51,508 nucleotides of DNA from JANNRA01 sp031401035 (GCA_031401035.1 JANNRA010000149.1:1-51508), one strand, 5' to 3'. Positions 1 to 8,684 are shown, numbered from the stretch's first letter. The notes: generated by a model from the sequence alone, not told the origin. Translations and numbers: made by a program.

Positions 1-336
1 TTCCATCAGGCCGACGAACTGCAGGTGCATCGCGTCGACGTCGGTGCAGGCGCGTTCGACGCGCTGCAGGGCGTGCTCGCGCGCCCTGCGTACCGCCAGC
101 GCGGTGGCGTTGTTGTCGCAGGCAGCGGCGGCGAGCTGCGGCTCGATGCAGGCGCGCCGCGCCGCAAAGACGCCGAGCGCGCACTGCGTCGCGGCGCGGC
201 CGATGGCGCGCTGGCAGCGGGCGGCGTCGGCACCGAAGTCGCCCCACTGGGGGAGCGGCGCCGGCACACCGTGGGCGTGCGCGGAGGCGGCGCCGATAAG
301 CGCGGCGAGGGCCAGAATCGGGGCGAGCGGACGCAC
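1..336 (-). CDS. Partial secreted Cys-rich hypothetical protein (C-terminus off the left edge)
   Basis: The minus-strand frame is open from a GTG at 336 to the window edge, giving 112 residues. It begins with a clear signal peptide (RPLAPILALAALIGAASAHA) followed by a mature part with at least four cysteines spaced through an alpha-helical, Ala/Arg-rich sequence (AARCQRAIGR, TQCALGVF, RACIEP, AAACDNN). A purine-rich AAGGA lies two bases upstream of the GTG, unusually close. I do not recognise the family. The regular Cys spacing suggests disulfide-linked helices in the periplasm or outside the cell. The opposite-strand ORFs here lack a signal sequence and look like GC-rich shadows. Confidence 0.6.
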   Translation of the reverse strand, partial: MRPLAPILALAALIGAASAHAHGVPAPLPQWGDFGADAARCQRAIGRAATQCALGVFAARRACIEPQLAAAACDNNATALAVRRAREHALQRVERACTDVDAMHLQFVGLME

Positions 337-409
337 GATCCTTAATCTTGGCCGCGCGCGAACCGGAATTGCAACGCGGCGCCCTCCAGGGGGATGTCTG
401 TTGCGCCGC

Positions 410-1234
410 TCACATATACGAGCCGCCGGTGACCAGGACGACGTGACCGGTGACGTAGTCGGCCAGCGGCGAGGCGAGGAAGAGGACCGGGCCGGCCGCC
501 TCCTCGGGCGTGCCGGCGCGGCCGAGCGGGATCATCTGGATGGCGTACTGGCGCATCTGGTCGGGGATGCCGATCTCGACCGCGTGCCCGTCGACGCTCT
601 CCTTCTGCGACTTGTCCTTCGCCGCGGTCAGGCGGGTCTCGATGAAGCCGTAGGCGACCGCGTTGACGTGGATGTTCAGGCGGCCCCACTCCTTGGCCAT
701 CGTCTTGGTGACGCCGACGATGCCCATCTTGCCGGCCGAGTAGTTTACCTGGCCGGCGTTGCCGGCGACGCCCGAGGTCGAGGAGGTGTTGACGACGCGG
801 CGGATGACGCGTTTGCCGGCGGCCGCCTCCTGCTTGGCCCAGTCTCGCCAGTACAGCGAGGCGGCGCGCAGAATGCGGAACGGACCGGTCAGGTGGCAGT
901 CGATCATCGCGTACCACTGCTCGTCGCTCATCTTCTGGATGACGCCGTCGAAGGTGTAGCCGGCGTTGTTGACGATGATGTCGAGCGCCTTGAATCGGTC
1001 GACCGTCGACTTGATCAGGGCGTTCGGGAACGCCGGGTCGGTGACCGATCCGGCGCAGGCGACCGCCTCGGCGCCGGTCTTGCGGATCGCTTCGGCGGCC
1101 TCCTCCGCGACGTCGGGGTCGAGATCGTTGACGACGACGCGGGCGCCGTGTTGGGCGAACAGTTCAGCCACGGCGCGACCGATGCCGCGGCCCGAGCCGG
1201 TGACGATCGCTACCTTACCTTCGATGAGCTTCAT
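410..1234 (-). CDS. SDR family NAD(P)-dependent oxidoreductase (FabG-like)
   Basis: A 274-residue short-chain dehydrogenase. The Rossmann dinucleotide motif TGSGRGIGR is at residues 12-20, NNAG at 89-92, the catalytic serine near 151-152 and the YxxxK pair at Tyr165/Lys169, so all active-site residues are present. The start at 1234 is preceded by a good Shine-Dalgarno (TTGGAGG, about 6 bases away). The longer open frame back to 1468 runs into the divergent gene and is rejected. Likely substrates are 3-oxoacyl-thioesters or other secondary alcohols/ketones; the sequence does not decide. It faces the divergent prenyltransferase operon. Confidence 0.88.
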   Translation of the reverse strand: MKLIEGKVAIVTGSGRGIGRAVAELFAQHGARVVVNDLDPDVAEEAAEAIRKTGAEAVACAGSVTDPAFPNALIKSTVDRFKALDIIVNNAGYTFDGVIQKMSDEQWYAMIDCHLTGPFRILRAASLYWRDWAKQEAAAGKRVIRRVVNTSSTSGVAGNAGQVNYSAGKMGIVGVTKTMAKEWGRLNIHVNAVAYGFIETRLTAAKDKSQKESVDGHAVEIGIPDQMRQYAIQMIPLGRAGTPEEAAGPVLFLASPLADYVTGHVVLVTGGSYM

Positions 1235-1414
1235 GGAGACCTCCAAGGGGGAATCCTCGCTGCCTAGCCGAAAACGTCCTGGGCGCAAAGCGGGGCGGTC
1301 GCTGCGCGCAGGGCACGGCGCGGCGGAGCCGCGCCCTCCATCGACCTCGGTGGGGCGATCTGATACTTCCCGCGGCGCTCGGAGGCGCCCCTGGAAGACA
1401 CCCGCAACCTCGAC

Positions 1415-2323
1415 GTGAAGCGCGCGGCGGCGGCCGGCGCCGGTACGCTGGCGCGCGACCTGTGGCAACTACTGCGGCCGACGCAGTGGGTGAAGAACAC
1501 CGTCCTCTTCGCCGCGCTGATCTTCTCCAAGCACCTCTTCGTGCTCGACGACGTCGTGCGCGTCGTCGCCGCCTTCGCCTGCTTCTGCTGCGTCGCCAGT
1601 GGCGCCTACGTGATGAACGACCTGCGCGACTGCGAGCGCGACCGCGAGCATCCGCTCAAGTCGCGCCGGCCGCTTCCCGCCGGTCGCGTCTCGCGCGGCG
1701 CGGCGCTGGCCCTGGGGCTGGTGCTCGCGGCCGTCGGCCTCGGCGGCGCGGCGCTGCTCGGGCACGGCTTTCTGGGCCTCACCGTCGGCTATCTGCTGCT
1801 GCAGGTCGCCTACACCTTCGCCTTGAAGGAAATGGTCATCCTCGACGTCATGTCGATCGCCACCGGCTTCGTCATCCGCGCCGCCGCCGGCGGCGTCGTG
1901 ATCGGCGTACCGGTGTCGCCGTGGCTGATCATCTGCACCTTCCTGCTGGCGCTCTTTCTCGGCTTCGCCAAGCGCCGCCACGAGCTGGTGCTACTCGAGG
2001 GCCGCGCCGAGGAGCACCGCGCCGCGCTGCGCGACTACAGTCCGTATTTCCTCGATCAGATGATCGCCGTGGTGACGGCCTCGGTGGTGGTGGCCTACGC
2101 CATCTACACCGCCTCGCCCGAGGTGCAGGAGAAGCTCGGGACCGACAAGCTCTACCTCACCATTCCCTTCGTGCTGTTCGGTATCTTCCGCTACCTCTAC
2201 CTCGTCCATCAGCGCGAGGAGGGCGGCAACCCGACGCAGTTGCTGCTCACCGACCGGCCGCTGCTGGTCGACGTACTGCTGTGGATTCTCACCGCCGGGC
2301 TGGTGCTGTACTGGGGCGCATGA
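1415..2323 (+). CDS. UbiA-family prenyltransferase, decaprenyl-phosphate phosphoribosyltransferase-like
   Basis: A 302-residue integral membrane protein of the UbiA superfamily. The N-terminal LRPTQWVKNTVLFAALIFS stretch and the first Asp-rich motif (NDLRDCERDREHPLKSRRPL) are typical of the subgroup that transfers phosphoribose from PRPP to polyprenyl phosphate, the first step towards polyprenyl-phospho-arabinose in mycobacteria. About eight or nine hydrophobic helices follow. The start is GTG 1415. The stop overlaps the next ATG as ATGA, so the three genes 1415-3698 are translationally coupled. The substrate is inferred from family resemblance; another polyprenyl acceptor chemistry is possible. 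Confidence 0.78.
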   Translation: MKRAAAAGAGTLARDLWQLLRPTQWVKNTVLFAALIFSKHLFVLDDVVRVVAAFACFCCVASGAYVMNDLRDCERDREHPLKSRRPLPAGRVSRGAALALGLVLAAVGLGGAALLGHGFLGLTVGYLLLQVAYTFALKEMVILDVMSIATGFVIRAAAGGVVIGVPVSPWLIICTFLLALFLGFAKRRHELVLLEGRAEEHRAALRDYSPYFLDQMIAVVTASVVVAYAIYTASPEVQEKLGTDKLYLTIPFVLFGIFRYLYLVHQREEGGNPTQLLLTDRPLLVDVLLWILTAGLVLYWGA

Positions 2324-2691
2324 GCCAAGCCGGAGCCACGCATGCGACGCGCATCGACAAGCCGTGGGGCTATGAGCTGATCTGGGCGCGGACCGAGCGT
2401 TACGTCGGGAAGATCCTGCACATCGTCGCCGGCGAGGCGCTCAGCCTGCAGTACCATCGCTACAAGGACGAGACGATGCATATCCTCACGGGCACGCTCG
2501 AACTCGAGGTCGGCGACGACGAGCGCGCGCTCGAGCACCTGGTGCTGCAGCCGGGCGACAGCATCCACATGTGGCCCGGGCGGCGGCACCGGCTGACCGC
2601 GCGCACCGACTGCGCGGTGCTCGAGGTGTCGACGCCCGAGCTCGACGACGTCGTGCGCCTCGACGATCGCTACGGCCGCGTCGGCGGCTGA
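2320..2691 (+). CDS. Cupin protein, mannose-6-phosphate isomerase type II-like
   Basis: A 123-residue single-domain cupin. PWGYELIW at the start, then HRYKDETMHILTGTLELEVGD and LQPGDSIHMWPGRRHRL carry the two cupin motifs with the metal-binding His/Glu residues. It resembles the C-terminal cupin of bifunctional mannose-6-phosphate isomerase/GDP-mannose pyrophosphorylases. It starts inside the stop codon of the prenyltransferase gene (ATGA) and ends 14 bases before the epimerase, consistent with a sugar-nucleotide or glycolipid pathway. Stand-alone cupins of this kind may be isomerases or only sugar-binding proteins. Confidence 0.72.
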   Translation: MSQAGATHATRIDKPWGYELIWARTERYVGKILHIVAGEALSLQYHRYKDETMHILTGTLELEVGDDERALEHLVLQPGDSIHMWPGRRHRLTARTDCAVLEVSTPELDDVVRLDDRYGRVGG

Positions 2692-2705
2692 GTCGGCGGG
2701 GCGGC

Positions 2706-3698
2706 ATGCGGGCATTCGTCACCGGCCTCGACGGCTTCGCCGGCGCGCATCTGGCGGCGCTACTGCTGGGGCGCGGCTGGGCGCTGCACGGCACCGTGCG
2801 CCGGCCGCAGCGGCTGGCGCGGCTGGCGTTGCTGCCGGCGCCCGGCCTGGCGGCGCCGGCGCAGGTGGTCGCCGTCGGCGCCGCCGCGGCGGTCGCCGCC
2901 GCGGTAGCGGCGGCGCAACCCGAGGTGCTCTTCCATCTCGCCGGGCTGACCTTCGTGCCCGACGCCGCCGCCGATCCCGGCGCGGCGTTCCGCGTCAACG
3001 CCCTGGGGACGCTGCACGTGCTCGCCGCCGTGCACCGCCACGCGCCCGGCTGCCGCGTCGTGCTGGTCGGCTCCGCCGATGCCTACGGCGCGGTCGAGGC
3101 CGCCGCGCTGCCGGTGCGCGAAGCGTGCCCGCTGCGGCCGCTCAGCGCCTATGGGTCGAGCAAGGCGGCGGCGGAGTTGGTGGCGGAGCAGTGGCAGCGC
3201 AGCATGGGCCTCGATGTGGTGCGCCTGCGCCCGTTCAACCACACCGGACCGGGACAGCGACCGGACTTCGTCTGCGCCGACTTCGCGCGCCAGCTCGTCG
3301 CCGTTGCGCGCGGGGCGCAGCCGGCGCGCCTGCGCGTCGGCGATCTGGCGCCGGTGCGCGATTTCACCGACGTGCGCGACGTCGTCGCCGCCTACCTCGC
3401 CGCCGCCGAGCGCGGCGCGTCCGGCGCCGTCTACAACGTCTGTTCCGGCGTCGGGCGGTCGATTCGCAGCGTCCTCGACGATCTCGCGGCCGCGGTCGGC
3501 GTGACGGTTGAGGTCGACATAGACCCGGCCCGCGTGCGGCCGAACCGCGTCCCGCGCCTCGTCGGCAGCGCCGAGGCGCTGCACACCGCCACCGGCTGGG
3601 CGCCGACCATCGCCTGGGCGCAGACGGTGGCGGATCTGGTCCGCAGCGCGGCGGGCGCGACTACCGCCGCGCCGCCAGCGGATGCGGCGCGGCGGTAA
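2706..3698 (+). CDS. NAD-dependent epimerase/dehydratase, GDP-6-deoxy-hexulose reductase-like
   Basis: A 330-residue extended SDR. It has the N-terminal TGLDGFAGAHL nucleotide-binding loop, the GSADAYG serine strand, the catalytic YGSSK (YxxxK), and the RPFNHTGPGQRPDFVCADFA segment typical of GDP-mannose 4,6-dehydratase and GDP-4-dehydro-6-deoxy-mannose reductases. C-terminal VRDFTDVRDVVAAY and PNRVPRLVG are the usual substrate-side motifs. ATG 2706 is chosen because the Rossmann strand starts directly there. Together with the cupin upstream it points to a GDP-mannose-derived 6-deoxysugar, possibly mounted on a polyprenyl carrier. Confidence 0.82.
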   Translation: MRAFVTGLDGFAGAHLAALLLGRGWALHGTVRRPQRLARLALLPAPGLAAPAQVVAVGAAAAVAAAVAAAQPEVLFHLAGLTFVPDAAADPGAAFRVNALGTLHVLAAVHRHAPGCRVVLVGSADAYGAVEAAALPVREACPLRPLSAYGSSKAAAELVAEQWQRSMGLDVVRLRPFNHTGPGQRPDFVCADFARQLVAVARGAQPARLRVGDLAPVRDFTDVRDVVAAYLAAAERGASGAVYNVCSGVGRSIRSVLDDLAAAVGVTVEVDIDPARVRPNRVPRLVGSAEALHTATGWAPTIAWAQTVADLVRSAAGATTAAPPADAARR

Positions 3699-3712
3699 TC
3701 GCGGCCGCCGCG

Positions 3713-5593
3713 TCAGTTCAACTGGTACGTCACCCGCAGCGCCACCTGATCGCGGTCGCGGAAGAAGCCGAGCGACTGGTAGGCGCCAGTGATGTACTGG
3801 TACTCGGCCTGGAAGAGCAGCCAGTCGTTCCAGCGGTAGGTCACCGTCGGGTGCAGCGCCGCGGTGCCGCGCACGAACTGGATGTACGTCAGGCGCGGCG
3901 TCAGGCGGCCGTGCAGGTAATCGGTCTGGACGGTGATCTGCGCCTGCGCGTCGGCGGGGTAGGTGTTGACGTAGTCGTCCTGTTGACCGCCGCGCTGGCG
4001 GAGGATCTCGCAATCGCCTTGCCCATTGCCCTTGAAGCAGACCGGACCCGGCTTGAGCTGGCCGTTGAAACGGAAGTGGTTGCGATCGGCACCGGTGTAC
4101 GAGGCGTTGTACGAGCCGACGACCGAGGTGCTGAGGACGAAGCTGTTGGTCGGGTTGAGCGGCCGGAAGAAGAAGAAGCGGTCGAAACCGATCTCGTAGC
4201 GCAGGATGTCCTGGAACGGCACATGGCCTGGACTGCTGATCGGGTTCGGTCGGCCGGGGAGCTCTTTGTAGGCCGGGCACGGCTTCGGGTTGTTCTTGTT
4301 CACCGGACAGATGTTCAGGTTGCGCTGCGGCACGAAGCCCTGTTCGTGCTCGAAGAACTGCGCGTTGAGGCGGAAGATGCCGTCGAGCGTCTCGGAAAAA
4401 AAGGTGCCGGCGAGGCCGTAGACCATGGACGGGTTGTGCTCGAGGGACACCGGGAAGAAATTGCGGCCGTTGATGTTGACGGGGACGTTCGGCGTATCGG
4501 CGAAGCCGACACGCACCGGCACCACGTTCGGGAAGGTCCGGTACACCCATGCCTGCATGGTCAGGAAGCGGCTGATGACCGTCTGGAAGCGGAGGCCCCA
4601 GCGGCTGCTGCTGATGTCCTGCTTCGGCAGGTGGTCGAAGAAAGTGAACTGGAAGGTGGGCGGGAAGACGCCGCCCGGTTTGCCCGACAGGAGTTGTGGA
4701 TCCTGGCCGCGCGGGGAATACGGGCTGGCGGTGATGAGCGGCGTGATCGCCGTCGTGTTGTCGATGCCGCCGGGCACCCAGTAGCCCTCGACGAAGCCGC
4801 TCGAGAATGGGCCGAGGACGTCGAAGACGTTGTAGCTGGTGCGCACGGTGTAGAGCGGGATGCGCGCCTCGTCGACGTCCTGGAAGAAGCCCGGCGCCCC
4901 CAGCGTCAGGTCGAACGGGTTGCTCTGGTCGAGCAGGGCGATGGTGTCGGACTCGCCCCAGGAGATGCTCTGCTTGCCCACACGCAGAAAGAACGGGCCC
5001 TTGGCATAGCTGAGGTACAACTCGTTGACGCGCGCCTGGTGCGCATAGATGTCGCGCGGCACATATTCGTCGGCGCCGGGGAAGATGTCGTCGAATGTCT
5101 TCGCATCGCGGCGCAGCTTGATGTTCTCGCCGCGCACGTACCAGCCGCCCGATGGCAACGGCACGGGGTTGGGCTTGGGGTCGGCGAATATGTCGTTGCG
5201 AAACGACGCGTTGATCTTCCTCTGCGAGGTGTTGAACTGCTGCGAGCCGTAATCGTAGATACCGTCGTAGAACGCCCAGGCGGCGATGCGGAAGCGGAAA
5301 TCGTCGGGCGCCAGCGCGTCGAGGAAGCCGCCCTGCATCCAGTTGAAATACGGTGTCAGCTTCGCTTCCAACTCCGGGTTGAAGAAGTTGCGGTTCTGGA
5401 CCAGCTGGCCGGCCTTGGTGCCCGGCTCGGTCTCCACCTGCGAATTCTCGGTGCGGATCGATGCCTGACTGTAGATGCGCGCCCGCAGGGTGAGGTTCTG
5501 TTCCTCGTCGAGGTAGATCGCCCCGGCCGCGGAGGCGAGCAGAATCGATACGGTACCCGCCAGCGATGCCAGCCAAGACTGCCGTCTCACCAT
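3713..5593 (-). CDS. DUF1302-like outer-membrane protein
   Basis: 626 residues. The signal peptide MVRRQSWLASLAGTVSILLASAAGA is followed by a large, aromatic- and Asn-rich protein with many alternating beta-strand-like segments and a C-terminal strand ending in LRVTYQLN, as expected of a barrel inserted by BAM. The N-terminal half (RNFFNPELEAKLTPYF, WGESDTIALLDQSNPFDLTL) resembles DUF1302-family proteins, usually linked to uptake of hydrophobic substrates. AGGAGG lies a few bases upstream of ATG 5593. The frame remains open to 5662, but the signal peptide and Shine-Dalgarno decide the start. Function is inferred: a porin or hydrophobic-compound channel. Confidence 0.72.
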   Translation of the reverse strand: MVRRQSWLASLAGTVSILLASAAGAIYLDEEQNLTLRARIYSQASIRTENSQVETEPGTKAGQLVQNRNFFNPELEAKLTPYFNWMQGGFLDALAPDDFRFRIAAWAFYDGIYDYGSQQFNTSQRKINASFRNDIFADPKPNPVPLPSGGWYVRGENIKLRRDAKTFDDIFPGADEYVPRDIYAHQARVNELYLSYAKGPFFLRVGKQSISWGESDTIALLDQSNPFDLTLGAPGFFQDVDEARIPLYTVRTSYNVFDVLGPFSSGFVEGYWVPGGIDNTTAITPLITASPYSPRGQDPQLLSGKPGGVFPPTFQFTFFDHLPKQDISSSRWGLRFQTVISRFLTMQAWVYRTFPNVVPVRVGFADTPNVPVNINGRNFFPVSLEHNPSMVYGLAGTFFSETLDGIFRLNAQFFEHEQGFVPQRNLNICPVNKNNPKPCPAYKELPGRPNPISSPGHVPFQDILRYEIGFDRFFFFRPLNPTNSFVLSTSVVGSYNASYTGADRNHFRFNGQLKPGPVCFKGNGQGDCEILRQRGGQQDDYVNTYPADAQAQITVQTDYLHGRLTPRLTYIQFVRGTAALHPTVTYRWNDWLLFQAEYQYITGAYQSLGFFRDRDQVALRVTYQLN

Positions 5594-5713
5594 CGTCCCC
5601 CCTCCTGTTCGGACCGCCATGCCGCCGCGCCGCGCGCGCCTGCCCAAGTGCCCCACACACACGCGCGCCCGGCGGCGCAGTGGCAGACGCGAAGTCGGAA
5701 ACAGCGACGCCGC

Positions 5714-5743
5714 GTTCTAGGCTCCGCGATTTCTGACTGTCAA
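5714..5743 (-). promoter_or_regulatory. Predicted sigma70-type promoter for the DUF1302-like gene
   Basis: On the minus strand a perfect TTGACA (5743-5738) is followed after 18 bases by TAGAAC (5719-5714, four of six). The -35 box overlaps the comEC stop codon. The predicted leader to ATG 5593 is about 115 bases, long enough for post-transcriptional control, but I see no recognisable riboswitch. Confidence 0.45.
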
Positions 5744-8205
5744 GGCCGCAGGCCGCGCGTGCCGGCGACGGCGACCGCTCCGGCGCGCGTGATGGTGACA
5801 TGGACGGCGCCGTCGCGGTCGGTGCGCCACAACGCGACGCCGCGTGCGGCGTAGGCCTCGACCACTGACGCGTGCGGAAATCCGAAGCGATTGGCGGCGC
5901 CGGCCGAGGCGACGGCGATGCGCGGCGCGACGGCGTCGAGGAAGTGCGGCGAACTCGAGGTGCGGCTGCCGTGGTGCGGGACTTTGAGGACGGTGCTGCG
6001 CAGCGCCTCGCCCCAGCGCCCCACCAGGGCGGCCTCGCCGGCGGCTTCGACGTCGCCGGGCAGGAGGACCGTCGTCGGTCCGTAGCGCAGTTGCAGGGTC
6101 AGCGAGCGGTCGTTGTCGGGGCCGACGTCGTCGCTGGTGGGATGCAGGATGCGCACGGCGACGCCGTCGATGACGTACTCGGCGCCGAACGGCGGTTGCA
6201 CCAGCGGCGCGCCGGCCGCGGTGAGGGCGTCGCGCAGCGCCGCGAAGCCGCCGCCGTCGGCGCCGACGCCGTTCCACCACAGGCGACGCGGCGCGAATGC
6301 GTCGGCGAGAAAGGCCAGGCCGCCGTAGTGGTCGAAGTCGGGATGGCTGAGCGCCAGGGCGTCGACGCGCAGGATCTTGCGCCGCCACAGCAGCGGCGCG
6401 ACGACGCGCTCACCGACGTCGAAGCGACCGCCCGGCAGGCCGCCGCCGTCGACCACCATCACGTGCGATCCGGGGAACTCGATCACCGTACAGTCGCCCT
6501 GGCCGACGGAGACGAAGGTCAAGCGCAGCGTCCCGCCGGCATGGCGTTCGACCGCCCACGCCGCCGCGGCGATGGCGAGCGCGCCGGCGCAGCAGGCGAC
6601 GACGCCGCGCCGCCAGGCGCGGCGGTCGAGCAGCAGGCCGCCGAGGAGTCCATAGAGCAGGCCGAGTTCGAGCAGCGACGGGGTGGGCGTGCGCAGCGCT
6701 GCGCCGGGCAGGGCGGCGCACCAGGCGACGGCGAGGTCGGCGAGCCGCACGGCGAGGCCGACCGGCGCGAACAGCCACGGCGCCAGCGGTGGGGCGAGCG
6801 CCACCGCGACGGTGCCGAGCAGGCCGAAGCCGACGGTGACGATGCCGAGCAGCGGCACCACCACCAGGTTGGCGAGCGGCGCCACCAGCGACACCTGGTT
6901 GAAGTGCCAGGCGGTGAGCGGCGCGGTGCCGAGCGCCGCGCAGACGGTCACCGCCTGCGCCAGCACCAGCCAGCGCAGGGCGCGCCAGTGCCAGCCGCGC
7001 AGGCGCAACAGGTGGGCCTCCTCCCAGGCGTTCCAGCGCGCCGTCAGGCGGGGCACGCCGAGCAGGATCGCCAGAACGGCGACGAACGAGAGCTGGAAGG
7101 AGATCTCGGCGCCGGCGCCGGGCTGCGCCAGCGCCAGCGCGGCGGCGGCGACGGCGAGCGGGGCCAGCCAGTCGCGCGGCCGGTCGAGCAGCAGCGCCGC
7201 CGCCATCAGCAGCGCCATCAGCTCGGCGCGCAGCGTCGCCAGGTTGGCGCCGGCGATGGCCGCGTACAGGGCCACCGCCGGCAGGCTGGCGAGAACGGCG
7301 AGCTTGGGCACCGAGGCGGCGAGCAGCAAGGTGTAGCTGCGCGACAGCAGCCAGCGCGCGACAGCGGCGGCGGCCGCCGCCACCAGGCCGATGTGCAGCC
7401 CGGAAATGGACAGGATGTGGCTGACGCCGGCGCGTGCGTAGCGGGCGCGCAGCGCCTCGTCGAGCCCGCCGAGCTCGCCGATCAGCAACGCCGCGGCGAC
7501 CGGCGCATCGCGCCCGTCGAGCGTCGCTGCGAGGGCACGCGCCGTCGCCGCGCGCCAGCGCTCGAGCGCCGCCGCGGCTCCGTCCGTCGGCGCCGCGGCG
7601 CGCCGCCAGCTGCTGTCGTCGGGCGCGAAGGCCGTGGCGCGGATGCCGCGTCGAAGCAGGAACGCCTCATAGTCGAACTCGCCCGGGTTGCCGAAGTTGC
7701 GCGGTGTGCGCAGGTCGAGCACCGCTTCCATCGCATCGCCGCGCTGCCACGGCTGTGCCGCCTCAGGGAGCGTCACCAGGATGCGTCCGGTCGCCGGCGC
7801 CCACTCGGGGCCGCGGCGCGCCGCCGTGACCGCCAGCACCAGCCGCGTACGTCCCGGCTGCCGCACCGGCCGCTCCGCCACCACGGCGCGGATCCACGCC
7901 CGCGCGCCGGCGAGGTGGACGACGTCGGCGACGCCCTCGCGCCGCGCGGCGCCCGCCTGCCAGCCGCCGCTGGCGGCCGCCGCGAGTGCCAGGCCGAGCA
8001 TGGCGCCGTGCGCCCAGCGGCGCCGCCACGCCAGCATCAGCAGCAGCACCGCGGCGACCGCGCCGCCGGCCGGCAGCCAGGTCGGCTCGGCGCCGGCGAG
8101 CTGGCCGAGCAGCAGGCCGGGCGCCAGCCAATAGATCGGTGTCGGCGGCGGCGCCGCGCTCGGGCCTGCATGCGTACCGTCCACCGCTCGATGTACAGCA
8201 GTCAA
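5740..8205 (-). CDS. comEC: ComEC/Rec2 family DNA-uptake channel protein
   Basis: About 821 residues with the full ComEC layout: N-terminal membrane helices, an OB-like periplasmic region (ARAWIRAVVAERPV), a multi-helix competence domain with the signature SHILSISGLHIG, and a C-terminal metallo-beta-lactamase domain with VGQGDCTVIEFPG, the metal-binding SHPDFDHYGG and VPHHGS. It carries single-stranded DNA across the inner membrane during transformation; the MBL domain is thought to degrade the other strand. The start is uncertain: TTG 8205 has no Shine-Dalgarno, and GTG 8184 is an alternative. It is divergent from the ComEA-like gene, so DNA receptor and channel may be co-regulated. Confidence 0.92.
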   Translation of the reverse strand: MTAVHRAVDGTHAGPSAAPPPTPIYWLAPGLLLGQLAGAEPTWLPAGGAVAAVLLLMLAWRRRWAHGAMLGLALAAAASGGWQAGAARREGVADVVHLAGARAWIRAVVAERPVRQPGRTRLVLAVTAARRGPEWAPATGRILVTLPEAAQPWQRGDAMEAVLDLRTPRNFGNPGEFDYEAFLLRRGIRATAFAPDDSSWRRAAAPTDGAAAALERWRAATARALAATLDGRDAPVAAALLIGELGGLDEALRARYARAGVSHILSISGLHIGLVAAAAAAVARWLLSRSYTLLLAASVPKLAVLASLPAVALYAAIAGANLATLRAELMALLMAAALLLDRPRDWLAPLAVAAAALALAQPGAGAEISFQLSFVAVLAILLGVPRLTARWNAWEEAHLLRLRGWHWRALRWLVLAQAVTVCAALGTAPLTAWHFNQVSLVAPLANLVVVPLLGIVTVGFGLLGTVAVALAPPLAPWLFAPVGLAVRLADLAVAWCAALPGAALRTPTPSLLELGLLYGLLGGLLLDRRAWRRGVVACCAGALAIAAAAWAVERHAGGTLRLTFVSVGQGDCTVIEFPGSHVMVVDGGGLPGGRFDVGERVVAPLLWRRKILRVDALALSHPDFDHYGGLAFLADAFAPRRLWWNGVGADGGGFAALRDALTAAGAPLVQPPFGAEYVIDGVAVRILHPTSDDVGPDNDRSLTLQLRYGPTTVLLPGDVEAAGEAALVGRWGEALRSTVLKVPHHGSRTSSSPHFLDAVAPRIAVASAGAANRFGFPHASVVEAYAARGVALWRTDRDGAVHVTITRAGAVAVAGTRGLRP

Positions 8206-8262
8206 AAAACTATCTTCGACATCTACGTAAATTATTTACTCCTCAAGCTGGGCATTGGTAAA
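8206..8262. promoter_or_regulatory. AT-rich divergent regulatory region with 13-bp palindrome between comEC and the comEA-like gene
   Basis: This block is far lower in GC than its surroundings. It holds a perfect palindrome GTAAATTATTTAC at 8227-8239 and a further GTAAA half-site at 8258-8262. A loose minus-strand -35 (TTTACC, 8263-8258) lies upstream of TAAATA within the palindrome. The palindrome sits where RNA polymerase would bind for either direction, so it is a candidate operator for a dimeric regulator. Confidence 0.4.
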
Positions 8263-8331
8263 GGGTCAGTACCCGGCTCCCACCGGCTCCAGCGCGCGGC
8301 CCCCGTGGGCGCGCAGAAAGAGGAGAACCCC

Positions 8332-8643
8332 ATGCTGCGATCCTTCACCCGTACGTTGGCGGCCGTCCTGGCCGCCCTTGCCATCGCCGGCCTCCAGCCC
8401 GCCTGGGCGGAGACCAGTCCGCTCGACATCAATACCGCCACGGCCGCGCAGCTCGTCGGCCTCAAGGGCGTCGGTCCTGCCAAGGCGCAGGCGATCATCG
8501 AGCATCGCGACAAGAACGGTCAGTTCAAGAGCGTCGACGATCTGAAGCTCGTTCAGGGGATCGGCGACAAGATGCTCGAGCAGTTGCGCCCGCAGGTCAC
8601 CGTGCAGGACGGGGCGTCCACCGCCGCCGCCCCGCATCCGTAA
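8332..8643 (+). CDS. ComEA-like helix-hairpin-helix DNA-binding protein (periplasmic)
   Basis: 103 residues: a signal peptide (FTRTLAAVLAALAIAGLQPAWA), then a tandem helix-hairpin-helix domain beginning LDINTATAAQLVGLKGVGPAKAQAIIEHR and continuing to KLVQGIGDKMLEQL. This is the short ComEA type of Gram-negative bacteria: a periplasmic protein that binds incoming double-stranded DNA. AGAGGAG lies 6 bases upstream of ATG 8332. It is divergent from comEC, which supports a role in natural transformation, though short HhH proteins of this form also occur without proven competence. Confidence 0.85.
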   Translation: MLRSFTRTLAAVLAALAIAGLQPAWAETSPLDINTATAAQLVGLKGVGPAKAQAIIEHRDKNGQFKSVDDLKLVQGIGDKMLEQLRPQVTVQDGASTAAAPHP

Positions 8644-8659
8644 TCGATCCATTCCACTG

Positions 8660-8684
8660 CGCCCGTGGGAGCCGGGCGTTCCTT
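8660..8684 (+). terminator. Weak hairpin after the comEA-like gene
   Basis: CGCCCG (8660-8665) can pair with CGGGCG (8673-8678) around a 7-base loop, followed by TTCCTT. It could terminate the comEA-like transcript. The U-run is poor, so confidence is low. Confidence 0.3.

Noticed and set aside
2760..5801. A 1013-codon open frame on the minus strand
   Set aside because: It overlaps the well-supported epimerase and DUF1302-like genes in another frame, is Arg/Pro-rich throughout and has no domain; a GC-rich shadow.
5872..8643. A 923-codon forward frame opposite comEC
   Set aside because: Only its last 103 codons (the ComEA-like protein) have a signal peptide, domain and ribosome-binding site; the rest is the antisense of comEC.
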